A stretch of DNA of 64,000 nucleotides from Algoriphagus ornithinivorans (GTDB taxonomy: Bacteria; Bacteroidota; Bacteroidia; Cytophagales; Cyclobacteriaceae): positions 91,296 to 155,295 of the forward strand of contig NZ_FOVW01000010.1 of the NCBI RefSeq assembly GCF_900115305.1. The letters run 5' to 3'. A program made the position numbers and the translations under genes. Under the pieces are notes generated by a model, which saw only the letters and a program-made list of their open reading frames with translations, was not told the DNA's origin and made no database searches. This document shows, piece by piece, positions 37,991 to 46,064 of the stretch; within the stretch, counting starts at the first letter, position 1, and each line of letters begins with the position of its first letter.

Positions 37991-38557
37991 TTATTTTTTT
38001 AATTTTTTCAGCATCTCCCAACGGGGATCTACCGGTGTGTCTTCATTTTCTTCTGAGTTTTCCTCTTCTTCCTCCCAGTCTGACTGATCATCGATATAAA
38101 TGTATTGTCCATCTATATCAGAATCGTCTTCCTCATCCAATTCATTGCGGTGATCAGGGTGGATTTTCTTGGCTGGAATAGCCAATAAGATAAACTCGTA
38201 AATCAACTGAGCTACATTGATTGAAGGAGTATCCCTCGTAATCATGTAGATATTATCGTCAATTTCTTTTTCTTCAGAGCCATATTTGAAAATGATCTCC
38301 TCTTGAATATCAAGCGGATAATCAAATTCTTCGAGACTTCTATCACAAGTCAGTCTCACATGACCCGCAATATCAAACTCCATCTCTATCAAATTTGCTC
38401 CTTTGTGCATGATGACCCTTGTGGTCAACTTGCCTTTCTCAACCAGTTCATTATCCTCGAAAGCCGAAAAGAACTGATCGTCAATCAGAAACTCGATTTC
38501 GTGCTGTCCTTCTTTGAACTTAATTACCTCAATATCAAAGCTTCGTAAGAATTTCAC
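37991..38557 (-). CDS. DUF177 (YceD-like) protein
   Basis: A 188-residue protein of the YceD/DUF177 family, encoded just before rpmF as in most bacteria; relatives have been linked to 23S rRNA processing. The conserved core is GHVRLTCDRSLEEFDYPLDI, usually a CDRCL-type motif; here one cysteine remains. The C-terminus is strongly acidic (Asp/Glu-rich around 145-175). The start codon is GTG with a -7 element 26 bases before it. Confidence 0.92.
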   Translation of the reverse strand: MKFLRSFDIEVIKFKEGQHEIEFLIDDQFFSAFEDNELVEKGKLTTRVIMHKGANLIEMEFDIAGHVRLTCDRSLEEFDYPLDIQEEIIFKYGSEEKEIDDNIYMITRDTPSINVAQLIYEFILLAIPAKKIHPDHRNELDEEDDSDIDGQYIYIDDQSDWEEEEENSEENEDTPVDPRWEMLKKLKK

Positions 38558-38582
38558 ACTTCCTCCTTCTGATTTAAGACCG

Positions 38583-38590
38583 CAAAAATA
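38583..38590 (-). promoter_or_regulatory. -7 element before yceD-rpmF
   Basis: TATTTTTG followed by C on the minus strand, a full match to TAnnTTTG at 26 bases before the GTG start. No TTTG is visible at the -33 distance. Confidence 0.4.
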
Positions 38591-38650
38591 GGTATAATTT
38601 TGTTTTATCTAAAATAGTCAGGGAAATAATATTTGGTTAAACCGAAATAA

Positions 38651-39673
38651 TTATTCCTCTTCGACTAATGACTCATGGTATTGTATGATATCTGAAGCCA
38701 AATAAATGGCCGCACGCATCGATCCTTCATCTGCCAGATTCTTTCCTGCAATATTATATGCAGTGCCATGATCCGGTGAAGTACGAATAACAGGGAGCCC
38801 CGCCGTGAAGTTCACTCCATTGCTAAATGCTATTGATTTGAAAGGAATAAGCCCCTGATCATGATACATGGCTAGAATCCCGTCAAACTTACTTTGATGC
38901 ACCATTCCAAAGAAACCATCAGAAGGATAGGGACCAAAAACCAGTTTGTTTTGGTCTTTCAATTCATTGATAGCTGGTCTGATTACTTTTTCCTCTTCCT
39001 CTCCCAACAGTCCATTTTCTCCGGCATGTGGATTTAGTCCCAGAATTGCAATTTTTGGTTTGGCAATTCCAAAATCCTTCTCAAGGCTTTGTAGCATTAA
39101 ATTCGCTTTCTCTTTGATCTTCTCACCTGTTACGGCTTGAGCTACTTTTGATAAAGGAATATGTCCAGTGACTAAGCCAACTCGAAGTTGTTCTGCCACC
39201 ATAAACATCAAGCTTTTTTTCGCACCAACAGCTTCGGTCAAAAATTCTGTGTGTCCTACAAATTTTAAATCCTCAGAGTTGATGTTGTTTTTATTCAATG
39301 GAGCAGTGACCAAAGCCTGAATATTTCCAGCTTTTAAGTCTTCAACTGCCATTTTTAGCGCTTCTAGAGCCATTTTACCAGCCTCCTGAGTTTCTACTCC
39401 AGGGATAATCTCCGGACATTCTTCTACAGCATTGATCACATTTACTCGCTTGTGCTGTATTTCATCCAGAGACCGAATTTGTACAAAATTGAAATCTTCC
39501 ATGCTGAGAAGCTTTCTGTAATAACTCAGAGCTTTTCCATGCCCATAGATCAATGGAGTGAAGTTTTTATAAGTTCTATTGTCCTGAAGAGCCTTCATAG
39601 TTACTTCTGCCCCAATGCCATTGATATCCCCTATGCTGATCCCTATTATGGGTTTTGAAATTTTAGCGCTCAT
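38651..39673 (-). CDS. pdxA: 4-hydroxythreonine-4-phosphate dehydrogenase
   Basis: A 340-residue cytoplasmic enzyme of pyridoxal phosphate synthesis, oxidising 4-phosphohydroxy-threonine with NAD+. Signature segments: KPIIGISIGDINGIGAEVTM at the start, ALVTAPLNKNNINSEDLKFV, VGHTEFL and the metal-binding histidines in VTGHIPLSKV and AMYHDQGLIPFK. The end TSPDHGTAYNIAGK is also typical. It is divergent from rsmA, with which it is often linked in bacteria. Confidence 0.97.
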   Translation of the reverse strand: MSAKISKPIIGISIGDINGIGAEVTMKALQDNRTYKNFTPLIYGHGKALSYYRKLLSMEDFNFVQIRSLDEIQHKRVNVINAVEECPEIIPGVETQEAGKMALEALKMAVEDLKAGNIQALVTAPLNKNNINSEDLKFVGHTEFLTEAVGAKKSLMFMVAEQLRVGLVTGHIPLSKVAQAVTGEKIKEKANLMLQSLEKDFGIAKPKIAILGLNPHAGENGLLGEEEEKVIRPAINELKDQNKLVFGPYPSDGFFGMVHQSKFDGILAMYHDQGLIPFKSIAFSNGVNFTAGLPVIRTSPDHGTAYNIAGKNLADEGSMRAAIYLASDIIQYHESLVEEE

Positions 39674-39697
39674 AAAAACTTGATTGTTGAAAAGAAT

Positions 39698-39719
39698 GGC
39701 CTAATCTTGAACTTAGGCC
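39698..39719. repeat. Inverted repeat in the pdxA-rsmA divergent region
   Basis: GGCCTAA and TTAGGCC form a perfect 7-base inverted repeat with an 8-base spacer. It lies between the two start codons and could be an operator or a leader hairpin; no T-run follows. Confidence 0.35.
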
Positions 39720-39778
39720 TTTAGGAATATTGTCTTAATTTTAGGCTGCAATTTATAAAAATTTATCTGAGCTATTCG

Positions 39779-40564
39779 ATGCAGAACGTCAGACCCAAAA
39801 AACATCTGGGCCAACATTTTCTGACCGACCTTAGTATTGCCGAGCGAATAGCTCAAGCAGTGCAAGGCCACGGAGATGTAGGCTGCGTATTGGAAATCGG
39901 CCCCGGAATGGGAGTGCTGACAGATTTTCTGTTGAAAAACCCCATGGAACTATATCTAATAGATATTGATTCTGAGTCCATAGCCTATCTGCATCAGAAA
40001 TATCCCCAGCTTGGAGGAAAAATCATTGAAGGGGATTATTTAAAGGAGAATTTAGATGCTGTTTTACCGGAGCGTTATGCCATAGCCGGAAACTTCCCTT
40101 ACAATATTTCTTCTCAGATCTTTTTTAGGGTTTTGGAAGAAAGGCAAAAAGTAACTGAGGTAGTTTGCATGCTTCAGAAAGAAGTCGCGCAGCGAATTGC
40201 TTCTCCAAAAGGAAATAAAGATTATGGTATTTTGTCTGTTTTGCTTCAGGCATATTATTCTATAGAATATTTGTTTTCCGTTCCTCCAGGTGTTTTCAAT
40301 CCCCCTCCGAAAGTAAATTCCGGAGTAATTCGTCTGACAAGAAACCAAACAGAAAAACTGGATTGTAATGAAAAGCTTTTCTTCCAGGTTGTCAAAGGCG
40401 GTTTTGGAAACAGGAGAAAGACATTGCGGAATTCTCTGAAATCATTTCAGCTTGCTGAGGAGTTTAAAAGCCATCCTATTTTGAATAAGCGAGCCGAACA
40501 GTTAGATGTGGCTGATTTTGTGTTTTTAACCCAACAAATCGAAGCTTCCCGTGGAAATCATTAA
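39779..40564 (+). CDS. rsmA: 16S rRNA dimethyladenosine transferase
   Basis: A 261-residue methyltransferase (KsgA) that dimethylates two adjacent adenines near the 3' end of 16S rRNA. It starts MQNVRPKKHLGQHFLTDLSI, the characteristic KKxLGQHFL opening, has the SAM-binding loop VLEIGPGMGVLTD and the catalytic NFPYNIS motif. FRVLEERQKVTEVVCMLQKE and the C-terminal helical domain are present. Its end overlaps the start of mgtE by 14 bases. Confidence 0.98.
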   Translation: MQNVRPKKHLGQHFLTDLSIAERIAQAVQGHGDVGCVLEIGPGMGVLTDFLLKNPMELYLIDIDSESIAYLHQKYPQLGGKIIEGDYLKENLDAVLPERYAIAGNFPYNISSQIFFRVLEERQKVTEVVCMLQKEVAQRIASPKGNKDYGILSVLLQAYYSIEYLFSVPPGVFNPPPKVNSGVIRLTRNQTEKLDCNEKLFFQVVKGGFGNRRKTLRNSLKSFQLAEEFKSHPILNKRAEQLDVADFVFLTQQIEASRGNH

Positions 40565-41918
40565 GCAATTTGAACTTTCAAAAGAATACCTAGAAAGCCT
40601 TAGGTTGGCGATCGAGTCTGAAGACCTCGTGTTCATTGAGGAGTCTTTAGAAGGGGTAAATGTAGCTGATATTGCAGCCATCCTCGACGAGCTGTCGATG
40701 GAGGAGTCGATATATGTGCTGCGTGCTTTAACCAAACAGACAGCTGCTGATATTCTGATAGAGTTGGATGACAATACGCTTTTCAGGGTTTTGAAAGAAA
40801 TCAATGAAGCTGAGATAGCATCCTACATCGAGTTGATGGATTCTGATGATGGAGCAGATATTCTAAACTTACTAGGTGAGCGTGAGCGGGAGGAAGTTAT
40901 TTCTCATTTTCAGGATAAACTCAAGTCTGAGCAAGTCTTGGATTTGTTGCGCTACGAAGAAGACACCGCCGGTGGTATCATGGCCAAGGAATTTATCCGA
41001 GCCAATAAAAACTGGAATGTCATCCAAACCATCAATGAGATTCGCCGACAGGCAGAGAATGTTGAAAAGATCTTTTCCATTTACGTAGTTAATAATAGGC
41101 AACAGCTCTTAGGTAGAGTCTCTTTGAAGCGGATTATCCTAGCAGGAGAAAATACCAAAATTGAGGATATTTATGAGGAAGAAGTGATCTCTGTTCCTAC
41201 CTATATGGATCAGGAAGAGGTAGCTGCCATCATGCGGAAATATGACTTGGAATCCGTTCCGGTTGTCAATGCAAAAAATAAACTGGTAGGTAGAATTACT
41301 GTCGATGATATCCTCGACGTAGTACAGGAAGAAGCTGATGAGGATATCCAAGCTATGGCCGGTATCTCCGGAGATATCGAAGAGTCTGATTCTATCTTTA
41401 TGATCACCAAAGCAAGATTGCCTTGGCTATTGATTGGTGTGATGGGAGGATTGATGGGGGCTAAAATCATCGGTTTCTTTGAAGATGGTTTGAATAAATA
41501 TTTAGCCTTGGCCTCCTTTATCCCGCTCGTGGCAGCTACTGGAGGAAATGTAGGGATTCAAGCAAGCTCTTTGATCGTTCAATCCCTTGCCAATAAATCC
41601 ATATTTGATGACACACCATTTCAGCGATTTTTTAAAGGCTTACTAATTGCCTTGATCAATGGAGTTGTATTGGGAGGTTTTGTTTTCTTGGTGGTTGTTT
41701 TTCTTTATGGCTTTGAGCCTATCTTCGGAGTTACAGTTGGGATTGCCTTATTTTGTGTAGTACTATTAGCCTCATTTATGGGGACAGTTACCCCGCTGGT
41801 TCTGAACAGGTTTGGCATCAATCCGGCCATAGCCTCAGGTCCTTTCATCACCACCACCAATGATTTATTAGGCTTGGCTGTTTACTTTGGCGTTGCCATG
41901 CTATTACTCAATTTGTGA
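40551..41918 (+). CDS. mgtE: MgtE-type magnesium transporter
   Basis: A 455-residue channel. The order is MgtE N domain (to about 135, with LLRYEEDTAGGIMAKEFI), two CBS domains (to about 260, containing YLDQEEVAAIMRKYDLES-like and VGRITVDDILDVVQEEADED) and five membrane helices with ATGGNVGIQASSLIVQSLA, the selectivity region, and PSFMGTVTPLVLN-like motif. Cytosolic Mg2+ bound to the N and CBS domains closes the pore. It starts with GTG inside the rsmA coding end, so the two genes are probably co-transcribed. Confidence 0.96.
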   Translation: MEIIKQFELSKEYLESLRLAIESEDLVFIEESLEGVNVADIAAILDELSMEESIYVLRALTKQTAADILIELDDNTLFRVLKEINEAEIASYIELMDSDDGADILNLLGEREREEVISHFQDKLKSEQVLDLLRYEEDTAGGIMAKEFIRANKNWNVIQTINEIRRQAENVEKIFSIYVVNNRQQLLGRVSLKRIILAGENTKIEDIYEEEVISVPTYMDQEEVAAIMRKYDLESVPVVNAKNKLVGRITVDDILDVVQEEADEDIQAMAGISGDIEESDSIFMITKARLPWLLIGVMGGLMGAKIIGFFEDGLNKYLALASFIPLVAATGGNVGIQASSLIVQSLANKSIFDDTPFQRFFKGLLIALINGVVLGGFVFLVVVFLYGFEPIFGVTVGIALFCVVLLASFMGTVTPLVLNRFGINPAIASGPFITTTNDLLGLAVYFGVAMLLLNL

Positions 41919-41922
41919 TTAA

Positions 41923-42852
41923 ATGAAGATTTTGATTATAGACGAGATGCATTTGAGCATCATCGATTTATTGGAAAATGAAGGTCATCAGGTAGATTAT
42001 GAGCCAAAAATTTCCAGAGCTGAGATACTGGAAAAAGTAGCAGATTATCATGGGCTTGTAATCCGTTCTAAAACTCCCATGGATAGGGAATTATTGGAAA
42101 AGGCCAGTCAATTGCAATTTATAGCCCGAGCTGGAGCCGGTTTGGATCAAATTGATTTGGAGTACTTGGTGGAGCGGGGAATCAAATTATTTCATGCTGC
42201 CAAAGGAAACCGCGACGCAGTGGCAGAGCATGCAATAGGAGGCTTATTAGCCTTGTTCAATCATGTCATTAAAGCTGATTCCGAAGTGAGAAAAGGAATC
42301 TGGGATAGAGAAGGAAATCGAGGACATGAACTAAAGGGGAAAACGGTAGGGATCATGGGATATGGCAATATGGGGAGCCAGTTTGCCAAAAGACTCAAAG
42401 GTTTTGGAGTTCGCGTGATGGCCTATGATAAATATAAATTGGGCTTTGGCTCGGAAGAGGTAGAGGAAGTTATTTGGGAAAAAGTCAAAGCAGAAGCTGA
42501 TGTGTTAAGTTTGCACATTCCATTGACTTCGGAAACCAGGAATTTTTTCACCTACGAAGAATTAAAAAGCTTCTCCAAACCTTTTTGGCTGATCAATACC
42601 GCAAGGGGTGAAGTCATCAGCTTTGAAGTACTTAACAGAGCATTGGATGAAGGGATATTAAAAGGAGCTGTTTTGGATGTTCTGGAAAATGAAAAATTCA
42701 AGAAGTTTACCGATAAGCAAAAAGAGCAGTTTGAAAGATTGGCTGCTCGAGATAATGTAATATTTAGTCCACATGTTGCTGGCTGGACTTTTGAATCCTA
42801 TGAAAAAATCAATAAAGTTCTGGTAAAGAGGATAAAAAAGGCTTTTAATTAG
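41923..42852 (+). CDS. 2-hydroxyacid dehydrogenase, phosphoglycerate dehydrogenase-like
   Basis: A 309-residue D-isomer-specific NAD-dependent dehydrogenase. The Rossmann motif GKTVGIMGYGNMGSQFAKRL is intact, and the catalytic Arg (NTARGEVI), Glu and His (FSPHVAGWTFES) are placed as in the family. The N-terminus MKILIIDEMHLSIIDLLENE resembles short phosphoglycerate dehydrogenases, so a role in serine synthesis is likely though other 2-hydroxyacids are possible. No ACT domain is present. It starts four bases after mgtE, implying one transcript. Confidence 0.9.
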   Translation: MKILIIDEMHLSIIDLLENEGHQVDYEPKISRAEILEKVADYHGLVIRSKTPMDRELLEKASQLQFIARAGAGLDQIDLEYLVERGIKLFHAAKGNRDAVAEHAIGGLLALFNHVIKADSEVRKGIWDREGNRGHELKGKTVGIMGYGNMGSQFAKRLKGFGVRVMAYDKYKLGFGSEEVEEVIWEKVKAEADVLSLHIPLTSETRNFFTYEELKSFSKPFWLINTARGEVISFEVLNRALDEGILKGAVLDVLENEKFKKFTDKQKEQFERLAARDNVIFSPHVAGWTFESYEKINKVLVKRIKKAFN

Positions 42853-42895
42853 CGAATTGAGTGAAAAAACAGGAGGCTTTTATTTTTGAGGCAAT

Positions 42896-42927
42896 TTTGC
42901 TTTCTGATTAGAGTTTTTCTATTTTTG
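42896..42927 (+). promoter_or_regulatory. Probable greA promoter
   Basis: TTTG (42896-42899), a 20-base spacer and TATTTTTG (42920-42927) match the Bacteroidota consensus. A second candidate, TTG (42857-42859) with TATTTTTG (42881-42888), lies just upstream. Both lie before the leader hairpin. Confidence 0.6.
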
Positions 42928-42946
42928 CTTTACAAATTCAGGAAGA

Positions 42947-42990
42947 AAACAAGGTAACGGTCCCTTTCACGCGACCGTTACTTTGTTTTT
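42947..42990 (+). terminator. Terminator-like hairpin inside the greA leader
   Basis: A 16-base-pair stem (AAACAAGGTAACGGTC with GACCGTTACTTTGTTT, one G-T pair) with a 10-base loop, followed by a T-run. It lies after the best greA promoter and 28 bases before the start codon, so it would act as an attenuator. The alternative is an ordinary terminator for the dehydrogenase gene 94 bases upstream. Confidence 0.75.
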
Positions 42991-43017
42991 TGTACCTACT
43001 TAACAAAGTGATATTTT

Positions 43018-43491
43018 ATGTCAAAAGTACAATACTACACAGAAGAGGGTCTTAAGAGGTTGAAGGATGAACTTCACGAATTGAAGACCAAAGGAAGATC
43101 TGATATTGCAAAGCAGATCGCAGAGGCACGTGACAAGGGTGATTTATCCGAAAATGCCGAGTACGATGCTGCAAAAGATGCACAGGGCCTATTGGAACTT
43201 AAAATCGCCAAGTTGGAGGCAGTGGTAGGGAACGCCAGAGTTTTGGATAACTCTCAAATGGACCAATCCAAAGTTGGGATTTTGAGCACGGTAAAAATCA
43301 AAAATGTAAAGAATGGGATGACTGTTTCTTACACTTTGGTATCTGAGGAAGAAGCTGATTTGAAAGCGGGGAAAATTTCCTTAGCCTCTCCATTTGGAAA
43401 AGGTTTAGTAGGTAAGACTGTGGGAGATATTGCCGAAATCAACGCTCCAGCAGGAAAGTTGCAGTTTGAAGTTCTAGAGATTTCTTATTGA
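43018..43491 (+). CDS. greA: Transcription elongation factor GreA
   Basis: A 157-residue factor that enters the RNA polymerase secondary channel and triggers cleavage of backtracked RNA. The N-terminal coiled coil has the acidic tip Asp42 and Glu45 in KGDLSENAEYDAAKDAQ. The C-terminal FKBP-like domain has SPFGKGLVGKTVGDIAEINA. Length is usual. A hairpin with the features of an intrinsic terminator precedes the start codon, and a true terminator follows the gene. Confidence 0.98.
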   Translation: MSKVQYYTEEGLKRLKDELHELKTKGRSDIAKQIAEARDKGDLSENAEYDAAKDAQGLLELKIAKLEAVVGNARVLDNSQMDQSKVGILSTVKIKNVKNGMTVSYTLVSEEEADLKAGKISLASPFGKGLVGKTVGDIAEINAPAGKLQFEVLEISY

Positions 43492-43513
43492 TTAAAAAAT
43501 ATTATCAGTTTGG

Positions 43514-43540
43514 AATCCCGGTTTTCGCCGGGATTTTTTT
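43514..43540 (+). terminator. Terminator after greA
   Basis: An 8-base-pair GC-rich stem (AATCCCGG with CCGGGATT), a 6-base loop and a run of seven T. Confidence 0.9.
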
Positions 43541-43624
43541 ATTTTAAGGATATGTATATCTACTTTTCTACCTATAAGAAAATTATCAGTATAAAAGCTC
43601 AGCCTGATGGCTATCAGGGACAAA

Positions 43625-43652
43625 CTTCGGTCTTCGGTCTTCGGTCTCCATT
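43625..43652. repeat. TTCGGTC-type repeat before the HIT gene
   Basis: Three units of TTCGGTC follow each other (CTTCGGTCTTCGGTCTTCGG then TCTCCATTAG). A related block with the same order TTCGGTC...TTCGGTCTTCCATTAGG occurs on the other side of the HIT gene. Confidence 0.55.
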
Positions 43653-43706
43653 AGCAAAGGGAGATAGGGCTGCTTGAAAAATTCCGAATAATCATATTTA
43701 AAAATT

Positions 43707-44099
43707 ATGGCAAGCATATTTACAAAAATCATCAATCGGGAAATTCCTGGACATATCATCGCTGAGGATGAAAATTACATAGCTTTTTTGGACATTATGC
43801 CTTTGGTGAAAGGACATGTTTTGGTAGTTCCCAAACAGGAAGTAGACTATATTTTCAACTTAGAACCAATGGTCTTATCAGGATTGATGACATTCGCTCA
43901 AAAGGTAGCGAAGGCAATGGATAAGACGATCAAGTGTACCCGTATTGGAGTAGCAGTGATAGGATTGGAAGTTCCTCATGTCCATGTGCATTTGGTTCCT
44001 TTGAAAACCATGGATGATATCAATTTCACCCGACCTAAACTCAAATTGGAGAAGGAAGAATTGGCAGAAATAGCAGAGCAGATTAAAAAAGGATTTTAA
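43707..44099 (+). CDS. HIT family protein
   Basis: A 130-residue nucleotide-binding hydrolase of the histidine-triad superfamily. The triad HVHVHLVPL near residue 92 is complete, and the N-terminal FTKIINREIPGHIIAEDENY is the conserved HIT start. These enzymes hydrolyse AMP-linked amines or acyl-adenylates; the exact substrate is not clear. The gene is flanked on both sides by related intergenic repeats and has a purine-rich tract directly after its stop codon. Confidence 0.95.
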   Translation: MASIFTKIINREIPGHIIAEDENYIAFLDIMPLVKGHVLVVPKQEVDYIFNLEPMVLSGLMTFAQKVAKAMDKTIKCTRIGVAVIGLEVPHVHVHLVPLKTMDDINFTRPKLKLEKEELAEIAEQIKKGF

Positions 44100-44100
44100 G

Positions 44101-44158
44101 AGAGAGAATAGAAGCGAGAATCGAGAAGTTAGAGAAGAGAGAATAGAAGTGAGAGAAG
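44101..44158 (+). repeat. Purine-rich GAGAAGCGAGA-type tract after the HIT gene
   Basis: Starting at the base after the stop codon: AGAGAGAATAGAAGCGAGAA, TCGAGAAGTTAGAGAAGAGA, GAATAGAAGTGAGAGAAGG. AATAGAAG(C/T)GAGA is present twice. A terminator follows about 20 bases later, the same order as after metG. Confidence 0.6.
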
Positions 44159-44180
44159 GTGCTGGGATTTTTAAGAAAAT

Positions 44181-44215
44181 AAAAAAACCGAAGCTGGTAA
44201 AGCTTCGGTTTTTTT
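44181..44215. terminator. Bidirectional terminator after the HIT gene
   Basis: A 15-base stem (AAAAAAACCGAAGCT with AGCTTCGGTTTTTTT) with a 5-base loop; A-run on one side and T-run on the other serve both the HIT gene and the convergent membrane protein gene. Confidence 0.9.
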
Positions 44216-44293
44216 GGTATTTGTGTGTATGCGTTCTTACCTAGAAGATGATAAATATAACTTAGAATTAGCCCAAAGGATCAAAATCCGGAA

Positions 44294-44325
44294 GTTTCGG
44301 TCTCCTGTCTTCGGTCTTCCATTAG
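44294..44325. repeat. TTCGGTC-type repeat after the HIT gene
   Basis: TTTCGGTCTCCTGTCTTCGG then TCTTCCATTAGG: an imperfect copy of the block at 43625-43652, in the same orientation about 670 bases away. Confidence 0.5.
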
Positions 44326-44380
44326 GATAGGCAGAGAAGACATGAATACTGGCACGACTGCGGATAATCAGTTTTTGCAA

Positions 44381-44815
44381 TTACCCTAACCAATTAGCCC
44401 AAGGAATTCTGCTAAGAATCAACACCAATCCTATGGCATACATCATGTAAACACTTCTGAACCTAGCACGGTCACTTTGTAGTTTTTTTGCTCGGATATA
44501 ACCAATGCTAATTAAGACTATAGCAATGATATTGATTAATGGGTGCTCTAATGCAGTTAATCTGGCAGCTGGGTCAGACATTGCCCCACCTGAAGTCAAC
44601 AGGCTAAATCCAACTGGGCTTACGAAGTACAAAATCAAACCCACCAATAATTGCGTGTGAGCAAGAATAAATGCGATCATAGCAATCTTCCTGTCCTTTT
44701 CTGTGAACTCTTTTCCACTGAGAGAACCGATTAGCATCAAAACTATGACGATGATCAAGGCGATTAGAGCCAAATAAGCGAGTCCTGAGTGTAAATGTTG
44801 GATTCCTGTATACAT
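44381..44815 (-). CDS. Four-helix membrane protein, cytochrome b-like in annotation practice
   Basis: A 144-residue protein with four hydrophobic helices: LAYLALIALIIVIVLMLIGS, IAMIAFILAHTQLLVGLILY, INIIAIVLISIGYI and SVYMMYAIGLVLILSRIPW. Histidines in GIQHLHSGLAY, LAHTQLL and ALEHPL lie at the helix ends and could bind haem, which may be why relatives in Bacteroidota are often labelled cytochrome B. There is no direct proof of that. It is a single gene, convergent with the HIT gene. Confidence 0.82.
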   Translation of the reverse strand: MYTGIQHLHSGLAYLALIALIIVIVLMLIGSLSGKEFTEKDRKIAMIAFILAHTQLLVGLILYFVSPVGFSLLTSGGAMSDPAARLTALEHPLINIIAIVLISIGYIRAKKLQSDRARFRSVYMMYAIGLVLILSRIPWANWLG

Positions 44816-44882
44816 ATTCGATGATGTTTATTGGGTGAAATTACTCCAAAAGAAATAATACTCGACTAAAATTGTTTGAAAT

Positions 44883-46064
44883 TTACTCCACGTAAAGAAC
44901 CAGGCCTTTGAGATACTCAGTTTCCGGATGATAAATATTGATCGGATGATCAGCCGGCTGACTTAAGTGATGTAGCACTTTTACTTTTCTGCCAGTTTCC
45001 ATAGCCGCAGCGGTAATGGTATTGGCAAATAGAATTTTATCGACTACCTGAGAACAGGAAAATGTAAATAGAATTCCCCCGGATTTGATTTTTTTCAATG
45101 CCTCTGCATTCAGTCTTTTATAAGCCTGAACAGCATTATGTCTTGCTTTGATATTTTTGGCAAAAGCTGGAGGATCCAGCACGATGAGATCATAATCGTC
45201 ACCAATTTCCCGAATGTATTTCACCACATCTGCCACCTTGGACTCATGGGATCCCTGGATTTGAAGGTTGAGCGAGATATTCTCTTCTGTCAGTTCAATA
45301 GCCTTTGGAGAAATATCTACAGAATGCACCTCATTTGCTCCTTCTAAGAGCGCTAAAACCGAAAACCCGCCTGAATAGCAGAAGGTGTTCAGGACTTTTT
45401 TTCCCTTGGAATAAGAGGCCAAAAGCTTTCTGTTTTCTCTTTGATCAATGAAAAAGCCAGTCTTCTGTCCTTTCTCCCAGTCAATTTTATAGGTAGCTCC
45501 GTATTCTTTTACTAAATCAGTGGAGGCTTGTCCCCAAACCCATTCATTGCTGCTGATGCCCAGATTTTTTGGAAGGGTTTCTGAACTTTTATCATAAATT
45601 CCTTGAATATCCTTGCCGTATACTTCCTGAATTGCTTCGGCAATCTCTTGAATATGTGCATGCATGCCTACATGATGGGCTTGGATGACTGCCGTTCCAT
45701 TATAGAAATCCACAATTAAACCCGGCAGTAGATCCCCCTCTCCATGAATTAGCCTGTAGACATTGGTTTCGGGATTATTGATGAGTCCTAAAGCCTTTCT
45801 CAATTCATAAGCGGATTGAATTCTTTTCTTCCAAAAGGATAGGTCAATTTGCTCTTCTTTGAAACTGATAATTCTGACCATGATTGAGCCGTGGGAAAAA
45901 TGACCTATTCCCAAAAAAGTATTCCTTGAAGAGTAAACAGCCACCAGTTGACCGGATTCAAGATCAGAATCCATTTGGGCAATCGCACCTGAAAAAACCC
46001 AATGATGCTTTCGCATCAGTGAAATTTCTTTTCCTTTTTTTAAAATTATCTTAGGATAGTTCAT
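44883..46064 (-). CDS. Class I SAM-dependent rRNA methyltransferase (RlmI-like)
   Basis: A 393-residue enzyme. The N-terminal PUA-like domain (ILKKGKEISLMRKHHWVFSG) binds RNA; the C-terminal Rossmann domain has the SAM loop GKKVLNTFCYSGGFSVLALL, the acidic partner EVHSVDISPKAIELTEENIS and the catalytic-region motif DLIVLDPPAFAK. A cysteine follows in LFTFSCSQVV. This is the RlmI/RlmK-type layout for 5-methylcytosine in 23S rRNA; target not verified. Its first 14 bases overlap the end of the symporter gene, so it ends a three-gene transcript. Confidence 0.92.
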   Translation of the reverse strand: MNYPKIILKKGKEISLMRKHHWVFSGAIAQMDSDLESGQLVAVYSSRNTFLGIGHFSHGSIMVRIISFKEEQIDLSFWKKRIQSAYELRKALGLINNPETNVYRLIHGEGDLLPGLIVDFYNGTAVIQAHHVGMHAHIQEIAEAIQEVYGKDIQGIYDKSSETLPKNLGISSNEWVWGQASTDLVKEYGATYKIDWEKGQKTGFFIDQRENRKLLASYSKGKKVLNTFCYSGGFSVLALLEGANEVHSVDISPKAIELTEENISLNLQIQGSHESKVADVVKYIREIGDDYDLIVLDPPAFAKNIKARHNAVQAYKRLNAEALKKIKSGGILFTFSCSQVVDKILFANTITAAAMETGRKVKVLHHLSQPADHPINIYHPETEYLKGLVLYVE

